DNA of 33,382 nucleotides. Source: Nitrospirota bacterium (GTDB lineage: Bacteria > Nitrospirota > Thermodesulfovibrionia > Thermodesulfovibrionales > JdFR-85). Positions 16,873 through 25,290 of the stretch are shown here, in pieces. Position 1 is the stretch's first letter; every line of letters begins with the position of its first letter. The stretch covers positions 1-33,382 of the forward strand of contig JAYWMQ010000045.1 of assembly GCA_035873375.1 (NCBI GenBank), written 5' to 3'. Under the pieces are notes generated by a model. That model did no database searches. It was not told the DNA's origin and saw only the letters and a program-made list of their open reading frames with translations. The translations under genes and the position numbers were made by a program.

Positions 16873-18528
16873 TCATATTTCAAATATGATAGGCACTATC
16901 ATGGGTCTCCGGTTCATGGTCTTGTAAATATGCTTCTTCAGGGTATTTCTTATCCTGGCCTTCAGAAGTGTAAGGTCCTGGAGCACTTCGGGATCAAGGC
17001 CTGTTATTGTCTCGGCAACCACTCTTCTCGCCTCGGAGATTAAGTCTGTTGAGGCCTCCTCGAAGATGAATCCTCTTGATATTATGTCCGGGCCTGAGGT
17101 GATGCGGCCCGATGGTTTCTCCATTGATATGATTACAAGGACTATGCCGTCATGGGCGAGCCTCCATCTGTCCCTGAGCACAATATCCTTAATATCTCCC
17201 TTTCCATCAATAAATATCCTGCCGGAATGAACCTTTCCGTTCTTTTTCACCCCTTCACCGTTGATTTCAAGGACATTGCCATCCTGCATTATAAATATAT
17301 TCTCTTTAGGTATATTCAGCTTCTCAGCTAATTTTGAGTGATAGATAAGGTGCCTGTACTCGCCGTGTACAGGCATAAAGTATTTGGGCCTTACAAGGTT
17401 GAGCATCAGTTTCAGCTCTTCCTTTGATGCATGTCCCGAGACGTGAACCTCCGAGACCTTTTCATAAATTACATTTGCTCCCCTGCGAAAGAGGTGGTTT
17501 ATAATCTTTCCTATGGAACGCTCATTTCCGGGTATTACCTTTGCAGAGAGCACAACCGTGTCGTCCGGCTTGATCTTGATGGTCTTGTGTTCACCTGTTG
17601 CAATCCTTGACAGAACACTCATGGGTTCACCCTGACTGCCCGTTGTGATTATAGCAACCTCCCGGTCAGGCAGCTTTCGGATATCATCCAGGCTGAGCCA
17701 TGTCTTTGCCGGGAGCCTGAGATACCCGAGGTCGAGGGCTATCTGTGCATTTGATACCATGCTTTTACCGCATATGGCTATCTTCCTTCCGTACTTTAAC
17801 GCCACATCGATCACCTGCTGTATCCTGTGTATGTTGGAGGCGAATGTAGCAATAATGAGCCGTCCGGGGGCAGCGGAAAATATGTCTTCAAAGGCCCTTC
17901 GGACCTCTTTTTCCGAATATGTGAATCCGCCTTTTTCAGCATTTGTACTGTCGGACATCAGGAGCAATGTCCCCCTGTCGCCATATTCGGAAAACTTGTG
18001 GAAATCCAGCAGCTCGCCATCCACGGGGGTCGGGTCAATCTTGAAATCACCTGTATGAACGATCAGTCCATAGGGGGTGTAGATTCCGAGTCCCACTCCA
18101 TCAACAATGCTGTGAGTTACACGTATAAACTCTACGGTGAACTCACCGAGTTTAACGGTATCCCTGGGTTTTACGGTATGGAGGGGAGCGGAAACCTTGT
18201 GTTCGGACAGCTTTTCCTTAAGAAGGCCAAGTGTAAGGGGGGTGCCGTATACAGGCACTGAACCGCCGAGTTCCCTGATGAGGAAAGGCAGTGCTCCTGT
18301 GTGGTCTTCGTGTCCATGTGTTATGAGCACCGCCCTGACCTTTTCCCGGTTTTCTATAAGATAGGTAAAGTCAGGGATGACGAAATCAATGCCGAGCATC
18401 TCGTCTTCAGGAAACATCAATCCAGCATCCACGACTATAAGGTCATTGCCGTATTGCAGGACGGTCATGTTCAGCCCGCCGACCTCTTCGACTCCGCCCA
18501 AGGGTATTATATAAAGTGGCTCACTCAC
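16873..18528 (-). CDS. rnj: ribonuclease J
   Basis: RNase J is a metallo-beta-lactamase/beta-CASP nuclease with 5'-3' exonuclease and endonuclease activity in RNA decay and maturation. The 551-residue protein has PLGGVEEVGGLNMT, the zinc motif HGHEDHTGALPF (71-82), VTHSIVDGVG, HTGDFKIDPTP, SDSTNAEKGG, beta-CASP motifs and HVSGHASKEELKLML. A C-terminal RNase J domain carries GKGDIKDIVLRDR. Length is normal. The start is the GTG at 18528, where MSEPLYIIPLGG aligns with the family, although no strong ribosome site precedes it. It follows argF by 51 bp with a hairpin between them. Confidence 0.96.
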   Translation of the reverse strand: MSEPLYIIPLGGVEEVGGLNMTVLQYGNDLIVVDAGLMFPEDEMLGIDFVIPDFTYLIENREKVRAVLITHGHEDHTGALPFLIRELGGSVPVYGTPLTLGLLKEKLSEHKVSAPLHTVKPRDTVKLGEFTVEFIRVTHSIVDGVGLGIYTPYGLIVHTGDFKIDPTPVDGELLDFHKFSEYGDRGTLLLMSDSTNAEKGGFTYSEKEVRRAFEDIFSAAPGRLIIATFASNIHRIQQVIDVALKYGRKIAICGKSMVSNAQIALDLGYLRLPAKTWLSLDDIRKLPDREVAIITTGSQGEPMSVLSRIATGEHKTIKIKPDDTVVLSAKVIPGNERSIGKIINHLFRRGANVIYEKVSEVHVSGHASKEELKLMLNLVRPKYFMPVHGEYRHLIYHSKLAEKLNIPKENIFIMQDGNVLEINGEGVKKNGKVHSGRIFIDGKGDIKDIVLRDRWRLAHDGIVLVIISMEKPSGRITSGPDIISRGFIFEEASTDLISEARRVVAETITGLDPEVLQDLTLLKARIRNTLKKHIYKTMNRRPMIVPIIFEI

Positions 18529-18554
18529 AAGGCATGTTTAATAATGCAGTCCTG

Positions 18555-18575
18555 TTACCGGAAGACTCCCGGTAA
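18555..18575 (-). promoter_or_regulatory. TTACCGG/CCGGTAA hairpin between argF and rnj
   Basis: A 7 bp perfect inverted repeat with a 7 nt loop sits in the 51 bp gap after the argF stop. On the minus strand no T-run follows, so it is not a standard terminator. It could be a processing or stability element in an argF-rnj transcript. Confidence 0.35.
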
Positions 18576-18579
18576 ATCT

Positions 18580-19482
18580 TTATTTTATGAGTATTTCAAG
18601 AAGTGCCTTTTGTGTGTGAAGTCTGTTTTCCGCCTGGTCAAAGACTACACTCTGCGGACCGTCTATGACCTCATCCGTAATCTCCTCGCCCCTGTGTGCA
18701 GGGAGACAGTGCATAACAATCACGTCCTCTTTTGCACATGCAAGCAGTGAGGAATTAACCTGGTAGGCGCTGAATTTTCTCTTCTTCTTTTCAGCACTAT
18801 CTTCCTGCCCCATACTTACCCATACATCGGTGTATATAACATCCGCCCTGCCTGCTGCCTCTTTCGGGTCTCTCAGAATAATAATTTCTCCCTTGCCGCT
18901 CCTTGCCTGCTCGAGGATATCAAGGTCCGGCTCATAGCCTTCGGGACAGGCTATATTCAGCACCAGCCCCATCCTGCCTGCGGCTTCCATAAGGGAGTTT
19001 GCAACATTATTTCCATCACCGATATATGCAACCTTTATACCTTCAAGTGCCCCTTTCTTCTCTTTTATGGTCATAAGGTCAGCCAGTACCTGGCAGGGGT
19101 GATGGAGGTCGCTGAGGCCGTTTATTACCGGAACATCGGAGTTGGCGGCAAATTCCTCAAGCTTTGTATGTTCAAAGGTTCTTATAATAATGCCGTTAAG
19201 ATACCTTGAAAGCACCCTTGCCGTATCAGCGGTGCTTTCACCCCTTCCGATCTGGATTTCAGAAGGTTTCATATATATGGACTGCCCTCCAAGCTGATAA
19301 ATACCAACCTCAAAGGATATCCGCGTCCTTGTAGATGGTTTTTCAAAAAGCAGCCACAGGCTCTTCCCTATTAACGGGCATTTGTTGGCATCTGCCCCGG
19401 CCTTCAAGTCGATTGCCCGTTCAACAATACTGCTGATCTCTTCTGAAGTGAAGTCCCACAGTCTGAGAAAATCTCTTTTCAT
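18580..19482 (-). CDS. argF: ornithine carbamoyltransferase
   Basis: ArgF converts ornithine and carbamoyl phosphate to citrulline in arginine synthesis. The 300-residue protein has the carbamoyl-phosphate motif FEKPSTRTRISFEVG (STRTR at 50-54), LSRYLNGIIIRTFEH, DLHHPCQVLADLMT, YIGDGNNVANSLMEAA, DVWVSMGQE and the ornithine-binding HCLPAHRGEEI. Nothing is missing, and length is typical. Its ATG overlaps the argD stop by 4 bp (ATGA), so the two are translationally coupled. It is the third gene of a minus-strand cluster with the DHS-like gene and argD, and rnj follows. Confidence 0.97.
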   Translation of the reverse strand: MKRDFLRLWDFTSEEISSIVERAIDLKAGADANKCPLIGKSLWLLFEKPSTRTRISFEVGIYQLGGQSIYMKPSEIQIGRGESTADTARVLSRYLNGIIIRTFEHTKLEEFAANSDVPVINGLSDLHHPCQVLADLMTIKEKKGALEGIKVAYIGDGNNVANSLMEAAGRMGLVLNIACPEGYEPDLDILEQARSGKGEIIILRDPKEAAGRADVIYTDVWVSMGQEDSAEKKKRKFSAYQVNSSLLACAKEDVIVMHCLPAHRGEEITDEVIDGPQSVVFDQAENRLHTQKALLEILIK

Positions 19483-20678
19483 GACAGCCTCGCAAGGATA
19501 TCTTCAACTATATCCGTCACCGTATCTATCTCCTTTTCCGTTACTATCAGCGGAGGGGTAAATCTCAGCGTGTTGTTCGCTGTACAATTAACCAGCACCC
19601 CTTTTTCCATACAGGCCTTAACTATAGGGGCACAATCCCTTGTCAATTGCATCCCGATCATTAGCCCCAGCCCCCTTATTTCCACTATTATACTTGAAAA
19701 CGTATTTTTAAGACCTGACAGCCGTCTGATAAAATATTTTCCCAGTCTCTGGCATTCCTCAAGGAGGATACCGTCTTCAAGGATTGTCTCGATTGTTGCA
19801 ATTGCAGCCTGGGTTGTGAGAGGATTGCCGCCAAAAGTGGATGCATGACTGCCCGGCACAAACGCCTCTGCCACATTCTCTCTGGCAAGCAGTGCCCCTA
19901 TCGGAACTCCGCCTCCAAGACCCTTCGCCAGGGTCATTATATCAGGCTCTATGCCGAAGTGTTCATAGGCAAAGAGTTTGCCGGTCCTTCCCATTCCGGT
20001 CTGGACCTCATCGAGTATCAGGAGGATGCCCTTTTCATCACATATTCGTCTGATCTCCTTCAGGTAGTCAGGGGAAGGCACCACAACGCCGCCTTCACCC
20101 TGAATTGGCTCAAGCATTATGGCACACGTATTATCACTTATTGTTTCCTTTAATGCTTCAAGGTTATTGAAGGGTACATGTCTGAAGCCGGGGACAAGGG
20201 GTTCAAAGCCTTTATGGAACTTTTCCTGACCGGTTGCCGTAAGGGTTGCAAGGGTTCGCCCGTGAAAGGAATTAAAGGCAGTGATTATTTCAAACCGCTC
20301 CTCGCCATAATGTTCCTTTGCGTATTTCCTGGCGAGTTTAATTGCCCCCTCGTTGGCCTCTGCGCCGGAGTTACAGAAAAATATCTTGTCGGCAAATGAG
20401 TTTTCTACGAGCAATCTGGCCAGTTTAATCTGTGGTTCTATGTGATAGAGGTTGGAGACGTGCAGGAGCCTCTGGGCCTGTTTCTGTATTGCCACAACCA
20501 CTCTGGGATGGCAGTGCCCGAGGATATTAACCGCAATACCTCCCACAAAATCGAGATATTCCCTGCCATCTACGCTGTACACCTTGGTTCCGCGGCCCTT
20601 TCTCAGGATGAGAGGGTATCTGTTGTAAGTATTCATCAGATACTTTGAGGATTCTTCAAGGAGTCTCTTTATGTCCAT
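19479..20678 (-). CDS. argD: acetylornithine aminotransferase
   Basis: ArgD is a PLP-dependent class III aminotransferase that makes N-acetylornithine from N-acetylglutamate semialdehyde (and often serves in lysine synthesis too). The 399-residue protein shows YLDFVGGIAVNILGHCHPRV, FFCNSGAEANEGAIKLAR, FNSFHGRTLATLTATGQEK, ILLILDEVQTGMGRTGKLFA, TLAKGLGGGVPIGALLA with the PLP lysine, and HASTFGGNPL. Length is standard. It starts 16 bp after the DHS-like gene and overlaps argF by 4 bp. With argF alone this covers only two arginine steps, so the other arg genes must lie elsewhere. Confidence 0.96.
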   Translation of the reverse strand: MDIKRLLEESSKYLMNTYNRYPLILRKGRGTKVYSVDGREYLDFVGGIAVNILGHCHPRVVVAIQKQAQRLLHVSNLYHIEPQIKLARLLVENSFADKIFFCNSGAEANEGAIKLARKYAKEHYGEERFEIITAFNSFHGRTLATLTATGQEKFHKGFEPLVPGFRHVPFNNLEALKETISDNTCAIMLEPIQGEGGVVVPSPDYLKEIRRICDEKGILLILDEVQTGMGRTGKLFAYEHFGIEPDIMTLAKGLGGGVPIGALLARENVAEAFVPGSHASTFGGNPLTTQAAIATIETILEDGILLEECQRLGKYFIRRLSGLKNTFSSIIVEIRGLGLMIGMQLTRDCAPIVKACMEKGVLVNCTANNTLRFTPPLIVTEKEIDTVTDIVEDILARLS

Positions 20679-20694
20679 GCCGGTTCTCTTGAGT

Positions 20695-21663
20695 TTAATT
20701 GTTTAGTTGTTTATGTTTCGATAATGCTTCTTTTACCGCTCCTGCAAGAAGCGGAAACATGATCTCGTGATGTCCCGTGATATAATAACCCCGGCCTCCT
20801 GATGCAGTAGGCCGGCGCACAACATTCTCCATGGGCCTGTAATGCCTGTTAAAATCCATTGTAACCGTAGTGATATTCTTCACCCGGTGACCAAGGTTTC
20901 TCGCCACTGTAAGGGCCTTTAAAAAGACCTCGGGCATTACGACCGCAGAGCCGAGATTAATAAAAACTCCTCCTTCAAGGTCGGATATCACGGATGTAAG
21001 GGTCCTGAAATCGAGAAGACTGGTCTTGCCTATGGCTTCTCCGCTTGCCTCGGGGTGCATGTGTATGATATCCGTGCCTATGGCTACATGAACTGTAGCG
21101 GGGATTGATAGCCTGTATGCCTCGGAAAAGATGCTCATCCTTCTGTTGTGAAAACCTCGTCCCTTCAGTATGAGTCTGCCTATTGCTGCTCCAAGGCCGA
21201 TGTTTTCCCCTGCCCCATTTTTTATCGCCCTGTTTATCATAACCGCCGTCTCTTTTGCCATGCCGAATGTCCCGTCTTCAAGCTCTGAGGCCACATCCTC
21301 AGAGGTCTCTCCAGTATAGGAAAGTTCGAAGTCATGGATTACAGTGGCACCATTTGCAGCTATGGCTGTTATTATCCCCTTCTGCATAAGATCTATAATG
21401 AGGGGTGAAAGGCCTACCTTTACCGGATGAGCCCCCATTGCAAGCACAACCGGCCTGTCATTCAACCGGGCCCTGACTATGGCATCAATCACTTCCCTGA
21501 AATCTCTGCCCGCAAGAATATCAGGCAGGGAGTCCATGAATTCCTTAAAGGTGCCCCCTTCAGGAAAAGTCCCGGCCGCCTTTGATGCCTCTACCTTGCT
21601 CTTTCTATCCTTTAAAGAGTATCTCCTGACAAGTTTTAAAGAGAGCGGTTTATATGTTTTCAT
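20695..21663 (-). CDS. uncharacterised conserved protein, possibly deoxyhypusine synthase-like
   Basis: The 322-residue soluble protein has an alternating beta-alpha pattern: RPVVLAMGAHPVKVGLSPLI, GIITAIAANGATVIHDFEL, TGETSEDVASELEDGTFGMA, PATVHVAIGTDIIHMHPEA, GVFINLGSAVVMPEVFLKAL and a C-terminal RGYYITGHHEIMFPLLAGA. The glycine-rich strand ends fit a Rossmann-like nucleotide-binding fold. I associate this family with proteins annotated deoxyhypusine-synthase-like, but the eukaryotic/archaeal catalytic lysine region is not recognisable. Bacteria of this type lack eIF5A, so that name would not define a function. It heads the argD-argF cluster with a 16 bp gap, which hints at arginine, ornithine or polyamine metabolism. 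I do not assign a reaction. Confidence 0.45.
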   Translation of the reverse strand: MKTYKPLSLKLVRRYSLKDRKSKVEASKAAGTFPEGGTFKEFMDSLPDILAGRDFREVIDAIVRARLNDRPVVLAMGAHPVKVGLSPLIIDLMQKGIITAIAANGATVIHDFELSYTGETSEDVASELEDGTFGMAKETAVMINRAIKNGAGENIGLGAAIGRLILKGRGFHNRRMSIFSEAYRLSIPATVHVAIGTDIIHMHPEASGEAIGKTSLLDFRTLTSVISDLEGGVFINLGSAVVMPEVFLKALTVARNLGHRVKNITTVTMDFNRHYRPMENVVRRPTASGGRGYYITGHHEIMFPLLAGAVKEALSKHKQLNN

Positions 21664-21750
21664 GGAACAATCAAGAGTAAAGATATAAGATTTACCGTAT
21701 AAAGCATGATTTTCATTTTAGCACAAATATATCCTGTTCTGGTAGTTTTC

Positions 21751-21780
21751 TTGTATTCGGGAGTCTTTTACATCTATAAT
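21751..21780 (+). promoter_or_regulatory. promoter for the PGPGW-lptE-holA cluster, nearly leaderless
   Basis: A perfect TATAAT (21775-21780) has TTGTAT (21751-21756) upstream at 18 bp. The ATG follows only 11 nt after the -10 box and has no Shine-Dalgarno, so the first gene should have a leader of about 5 nt. Confidence 0.5.
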
Positions 21781-21791
21781 AAAACTAACAA

Positions 21792-22043
21792 ATGAATACG
21801 GCGCTAAAATTATTCGTCAGTCGTCTGACTGTTAAGACCCTTCCCCAGGCCAAAAGGGTTACAAAGATTGTTATCGGGTTTACATTGCTGTTGTTGGGTA
21901 TTGTGCTTATCGTGCTTCCGGGGCCTGCAACTGTGGTAATTCCCCTTTCCCTTGCTATCCTGGCAGGTGAGTTTGTCTGGGCAAAAAAACTCCTCGAAAG
22001 GTTTAATTCAGGAATAAGACACATAAGGAACTGGAGAAAATGA
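21792..22043 (+). CDS. PGPGW-family small membrane protein
   Basis: The 83-residue protein has two hydrophobic segments (about 28-45 and 48-65). It carries the family signature IVLPGPATVVIPLSLAILAG followed by EFVWAKKLLERF, matching the putative transmembrane (PGPGW) family. Here the final part of the motif is PGPAT rather than PGPGW. Function is unknown. No ribosome site precedes the ATG, and a promoter -10 box ends 11 nt before it, so translation may be nearly leaderless. The stop overlaps the lptE start by 4 bp (ATGA), coupling the two genes. Confidence 0.8.
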   Translation: MNTALKLFVSRLTVKTLPQAKRVTKIVIGFTLLLLGIVLIVLPGPATVVIPLSLAILAGEFVWAKKLLERFNSGIRHIRNWRK

Positions 22044-22570
22044 GAGTTGTAAACTGCAAAAGATTATCCCGCAACCTGATATTTATAATCTGTATTCTCC
22101 AATACTCTTTTTTACTTTCCTGCGGCTACGGAGTTCACAGGACATCCTCTTTGCCGGTCAAGTCCGTGAAGATCAGCAGTGTTGAAAACCAAACTTTTGA
22201 GCCAGGCCTTCAGGATTTATTTGTAAACGTCTTTACAGAGGAGCTGCTGAGAAGCGGAATTTCTTCCTCTGAGACCTCTAAATATGTGGTATCGGCAATC
22301 CTGACGGATTACAAGCTTGATACGCTGAGTATAAAGGATGACCTTTCTGTTGAATACAGCATCCAGATTGTCGCTGATATCACACTCCGGCTGCCTGACG
22401 GCACCACGAGGGAGATCAAGGGGATAAGCTCCGAATTTATGGAGACATTCGTTTCTGCAGACAATATTCAGGCCATTCAGTCTCAGAGAGAAGTCGCTAC
22501 AGAGAAGGCCGTCAGGGACCTGAGCCAGAGGATTATTGCCGAGATGATCTACAATACTAATCTCAAATGA
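22040..22570 (+). CDS. lptE: LPS-assembly lipoprotein LptE
   Basis: LptE is the outer-membrane lipoprotein that plugs LptD and helps insert lipopolysaccharide into the outer leaflet. The 176-residue protein has a hydrophobic signal ending in lipobox LLSCGYGVH (Cys28). It continues with VKSVKISSVENQTFEPGL, NVFTEELLRSG, LTDYKLDTLSI and a C-terminal helix EKAVRDLSQRIIAEM, the layout of the LptE/LPS-assembly family. Overall size is typical. It is coupled to the PGPGW gene and lies 49 bp before holA, a common lptE-holA order in Gram-negative genomes. Its presence shows a diderm cell with an LPS-type outer membrane. Confidence 0.85.
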   Translation: MRVVNCKRLSRNLIFIICILQYSFLLSCGYGVHRTSSLPVKSVKISSVENQTFEPGLQDLFVNVFTEELLRSGISSSETSKYVVSAILTDYKLDTLSIKDDLSVEYSIQIVADITLRLPDGTTREIKGISSEFMETFVSADNIQAIQSQREVATEKAVRDLSQRIIAEMIYNTNLK

Positions 22571-22619
22571 GGACAAATGCCTGTTTCACCACAGAGGGCA
22601 CAGAGTAAAAGGAGAGCAG

Positions 22620-23498
22620 GTGAGTCAGAAACAGTTTTTAAAAGAGATTGAAAACAACCTTCCATCCCCTGTCTATTATCTGTATGCAAAAGACTCCTTT
22701 CTCCTGAAGAATGCCGTTGACGGGATCAGGGAATTGGTCCCTGAGGAGAGGAGGGAGTTTAATGTCATGATTTATGATATTGATTCGTCACCACCAGTGT
22801 ATACGATCATAGATGTCCTGAATACCCCGGGTTTTTTCGGTGAGAGGAAGATAGTGATAGTGAGAAACATTCAGACGATGAAGAAGAAGGAAGCAAAAGT
22901 TCTTTTCAGTTATCTCGACAACCCCTCTTCGGGCTCTGTTTTTGTAATGCTTTCACTCAAGCCCCCTGACAAGGGCATGAAGGAGAAGTTTAAAGGAGGG
23001 GTCAAGGTGCTCTCGCTTGATATGAAAGCTCAGGAGATAAAGACGTGGCTTACGGAACTTGCACGGCAGAGGGGGGTGGAGATAACATCCGACGCAATTG
23101 GACTCCTCATGGCTACAGCAGGCACTGATATGGGGGTCCTGTACGAGGAGACGGAAAAGGCTGCCCTTCTTGGCAAGTCAAGGGTTGACATAAATGACAT
23201 CAGTGAGCTTATACATGGTTCAGCCACATACAGTGTCTTCACTCTCGTTGATGCGCTGGTAACAAAAGACCGGACAAAGGTTTTTAAGATTTACAGTGCA
23301 ATGCGTGACAGCCTTGACCCGTTTGCCGTTATTGGCGCGATAAACTGGAAGTATGCAGAATTGTCAAAGAGGAGCAGCCGCAGGAAGGGATATTTCTCTG
23401 AAGTCTTCAGGTGTCTGTCAGAGGCTGACAGGAGATTAAAGACTTCAGGAGGTGAATATCCCGTTGAGGAGCTGTTTATCAGGCTGCTTCAGATTTAA
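22620..23498 (+). CDS. holA: DNA polymerase III subunit delta
   Basis: HolA is the clamp-loader subunit that opens the sliding clamp. The 292-residue protein starts at a GTG with AGGAGA 6 nt upstream. It shows PSPVYYLYAKDSFLLKNAVDGI, INVLNTPGFFGERKIVIVRN-like text (residues 60-83), LFSYLDNPSSGSVFVML, LTELARQRGVEITSDAIGLL and GTDMGVLYEETEKAALL. The C-terminal collar is AIGAINWKYAEL and LSEADRRLKTSG. It is slightly short against the usual 320-340, mainly in the C-terminal domain. Its last 20 bp overlap the convergent rpsT gene, a frequent holA-rpsT arrangement. Confidence 0.9.
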   Translation: MSQKQFLKEIENNLPSPVYYLYAKDSFLLKNAVDGIRELVPEERREFNVMIYDIDSSPPVYTIIDVLNTPGFFGERKIVIVRNIQTMKKKEAKVLFSYLDNPSSGSVFVMLSLKPPDKGMKEKFKGGVKVLSLDMKAQEIKTWLTELARQRGVEITSDAIGLLMATAGTDMGVLYEETEKAALLGKSRVDINDISELIHGSATYSVFTLVDALVTKDRTKVFKIYSAMRDSLDPFAVIGAINWKYAELSKRSSRRKGYFSEVFRCLSEADRRLKTSGGEYPVEELFIRLLQI

Positions 23499-23760
23499 CA
23501 ACAGAGTTGACTTTTTTCGTCAGGCGTGAGATCTTTCTTGAAGCAGTATTGTGATGGATAATACCCTTGGATGATCCCTTGGAAATAACCGTGATTGCCT
23601 CACGCAGGAAATTCCGGGCTGCATCCGCGTCCTTTGAGGCTACTGCTGATTCGACCTTTTTTACGCAGGTCTTTATCCTGGTCTTATAGTCCTGGTTTCT
23701 GAGCCTTCTTTTTTCTGCCTGTCTTACCCTCTTCAGAGCAGAGAGATTCTTGTTTGCCAT
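23479..23760 (-). CDS. rpsT: 30S ribosomal protein S20
   Basis: S20 is a primary binding protein of the small ribosomal subunit body and contacts the 5' domain and h44 of 16S rRNA. The 93-residue basic helical protein begins MANKNLSALKRVRQAEKRRLRNQ and continues KTRIKTCVKKVESA, GIIHHNTASRKISRLTKKVN, all standard for the family. GGAGGCAC lies just upstream of the ATG. It converges on holA with a 20 bp overlap, so no independent terminator fits between them. S20 is often feedback-regulated in bacteria, but no such structure is evident here. Confidence 0.97.
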   Translation of the reverse strand: MANKNLSALKRVRQAEKRRLRNQDYKTRIKTCVKKVESAVASKDADAARNFLREAITVISKGSSKGIIHHNTASRKISRLTKKVNSVVKSEAA

Positions 23761-23900
23761 TGTGCCTCCATGTGATTCCTGTAATTATTGGTGTTAAATA
23801 ATTTAATATATAAAGGCATATAAAAGCAAGCCCCTTTTTCAGGATTTCGATATCATGAACTGCGCAACACGGATTTTAAACAGATTAAAGAGGTGAGGCC

Positions 23901-24404
23901 ATGGAGGACAAAAAGGAGATTGAGCTCTTAAAAAGACTTGGATGTTCAGATAGAGTCATAGAGCATATTCTTGCCGTAAAAAGGGTTGCCCTCAGGATTG
24001 CCGATGAGGTGAGGATCCCTGTGGACAGGGAACTGGTCAGGATGGGCGCACTCCTGCATGATATCGGAAGGGCTCGGTCACACGGGATTGAGCATGCCGT
24101 TGTTGGTGCCGAGATGGCGAGGGAGATGAGGGTGGATGAACGTATTGTCAGAATTATCGAAAGGCATATAGGTGCGGGGATTACTGCAGATGAGGCCCGC
24201 GCTCTCGGTCTTCCCGACAAGGATTACGTTCCGCAGACACCTGAGGAGAAGATCGTGGCATATGCCGATAATCTCATTAAGGGCAACAGGGAGACCAGCT
24301 TTGAAGCGGCCCTGGAGGAATTCAAGAGTATTCCGGGGATTGGAAAGCCTGCAATTGAACGGTTTATAAGACTTCATGAGGAGATAGAACAATGGAAAAA
24401 GTAG
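23901..24404 (+). CDS. HD-domain protein, TIGR00295-like
   Basis: The 167-residue protein carries an HD metal-hydrolase domain: VIEHILAVKRVALRIADEV, GALLHDIGRARSHGIEHAVVGAEMA (the HD pair and following His), IIERHIGAGIT and EEKIVAYADNLI. This matches the TIGR00295 group of small HD proteins, which are predicted phosphohydrolases with unknown substrates. A typical ribosome site, AAGAGGTGAGG, lies just upstream of the ATG. Its 3' end overlaps the DUF3108 gene by 13 bp, so the two are probably coupled. It is divergent from rpsT. Confidence 0.85.
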   Translation: MEDKKEIELLKRLGCSDRVIEHILAVKRVALRIADEVRIPVDRELVRMGALLHDIGRARSHGIEHAVVGAEMAREMRVDERIVRIIERHIGAGITADEARALGLPDKDYVPQTPEEKIVAYADNLIKGNRETSFEAALEEFKSIPGIGKPAIERFIRLHEEIEQWKK

Positions 24405-25165
24405 TTTGCTATACAGGGAGGGCAGGATTCTCAGGTATGTTATCTGTCCTGCTGTTTACCCTCGGTATTTTACTATTCACGCCTTTCACTGTTTCTGCCT
24501 CCGAGAGTTTTCGCTATGACCTTAGATGGATGGGTATAAAGGCGGGAGAGGCACGGCTTGAGTTTATAGAGGATGGAGATTCCCTGAGGATAGTTTCGAG
24601 GGCTGAATCTGCAAAGTGGCTTTCCGTCTTTTACAAGGTGGATGATCGTGTGGAGAGTGTGGTAGTGAAGAAGAACAATCCTGCAAAAGGAGCGAACCAC
24701 TGGGTTGCCGACAGATACAGGCTGAAGATCAGGGAAGGGCGGCACAGGAGAGACAAAGAGGTGATATTTGACCCTGCAAACAAAACGGCACTGTATATAA
24801 ACCATCTTGATAATAAAAGAGAGACATATGCTGTTCCGGAGAATACATTTGATCCCCTCTCGGGATTTTTTCTCATGAGAAAGAGACCCCTTGAGGTTAA
24901 TCGGCCTGTCCATGTAACGATCTTTGACAGCAAGAAGGTCTGGGATGTGAGGGTGGATGTACTGAGAAAAGAAGAAGTGGAGACCCAAGCCGGGAAATTC
25001 AGGACAATTGTGGTCAAACCCAATATGAAGTCAGAGGGGATATTTGACAGTAAAGGCGATATTTATATATATCTCACGGATGACAAGAGGCACATTCCTG
25101 TGCTTATCAGGACAAAGGTTGCCGTAGGTTATATAGAGGCAGAGCTTGTTGGCGGAGAGTTCTGA
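24392..25165 (+). CDS. DUF3108-domain periplasmic protein
   Basis: The 257-residue protein has an N-terminal hydrophobic signal (about residues 14-36, ending VSASES). It then has the DUF3108 layout: FRYDLRWMGIKAGEARLEF, SRAESAKWLSVFYKVDDRVES, ENTFDPLSGFFLMRKRPL, GKFRTIVVKPNMKSEGIFD, GDIYIYLTDDKRHIPVLIRTK and VGYIEAEL. The domain is a predicted beta-rich periplasmic or outer-membrane-associated fold of unknown function. The ATG lies inside the preceding HD gene (13 bp overlap). A 125 bp gap follows before ugd. Confidence 0.83.
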   Translation: MEKVVCYTGRAGFSGMLSVLLFTLGILLFTPFTVSASESFRYDLRWMGIKAGEARLEFIEDGDSLRIVSRAESAKWLSVFYKVDDRVESVVVKKNNPAKGANHWVADRYRLKIREGRHRRDKEVIFDPANKTALYINHLDNKRETYAVPENTFDPLSGFFLMRKRPLEVNRPVHVTIFDSKKVWDVRVDVLRKEEVETQAGKFRTIVVKPNMKSEGIFDSKGDIYIYLTDDKRHIPVLIRTKVAVGYIEAELVGGEF

Positions 25166-25290
25166 ACCCAGTAAATGCAGGCCTGGGATGGACTTCAAGG
25201 GCTGATATTGGTTATTCTTATAGTGTAACTAAATAGTTTTCCGAGACTAAACCTGAGTTATTGGAAATAAGCTAAATTATTGGAGGACGA

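Noticed and set aside
25166-25290. Riboswitch or regulated leader before ugd
   Set aside because: The 125 bp gap shows no strong stem set or terminator-like switch.
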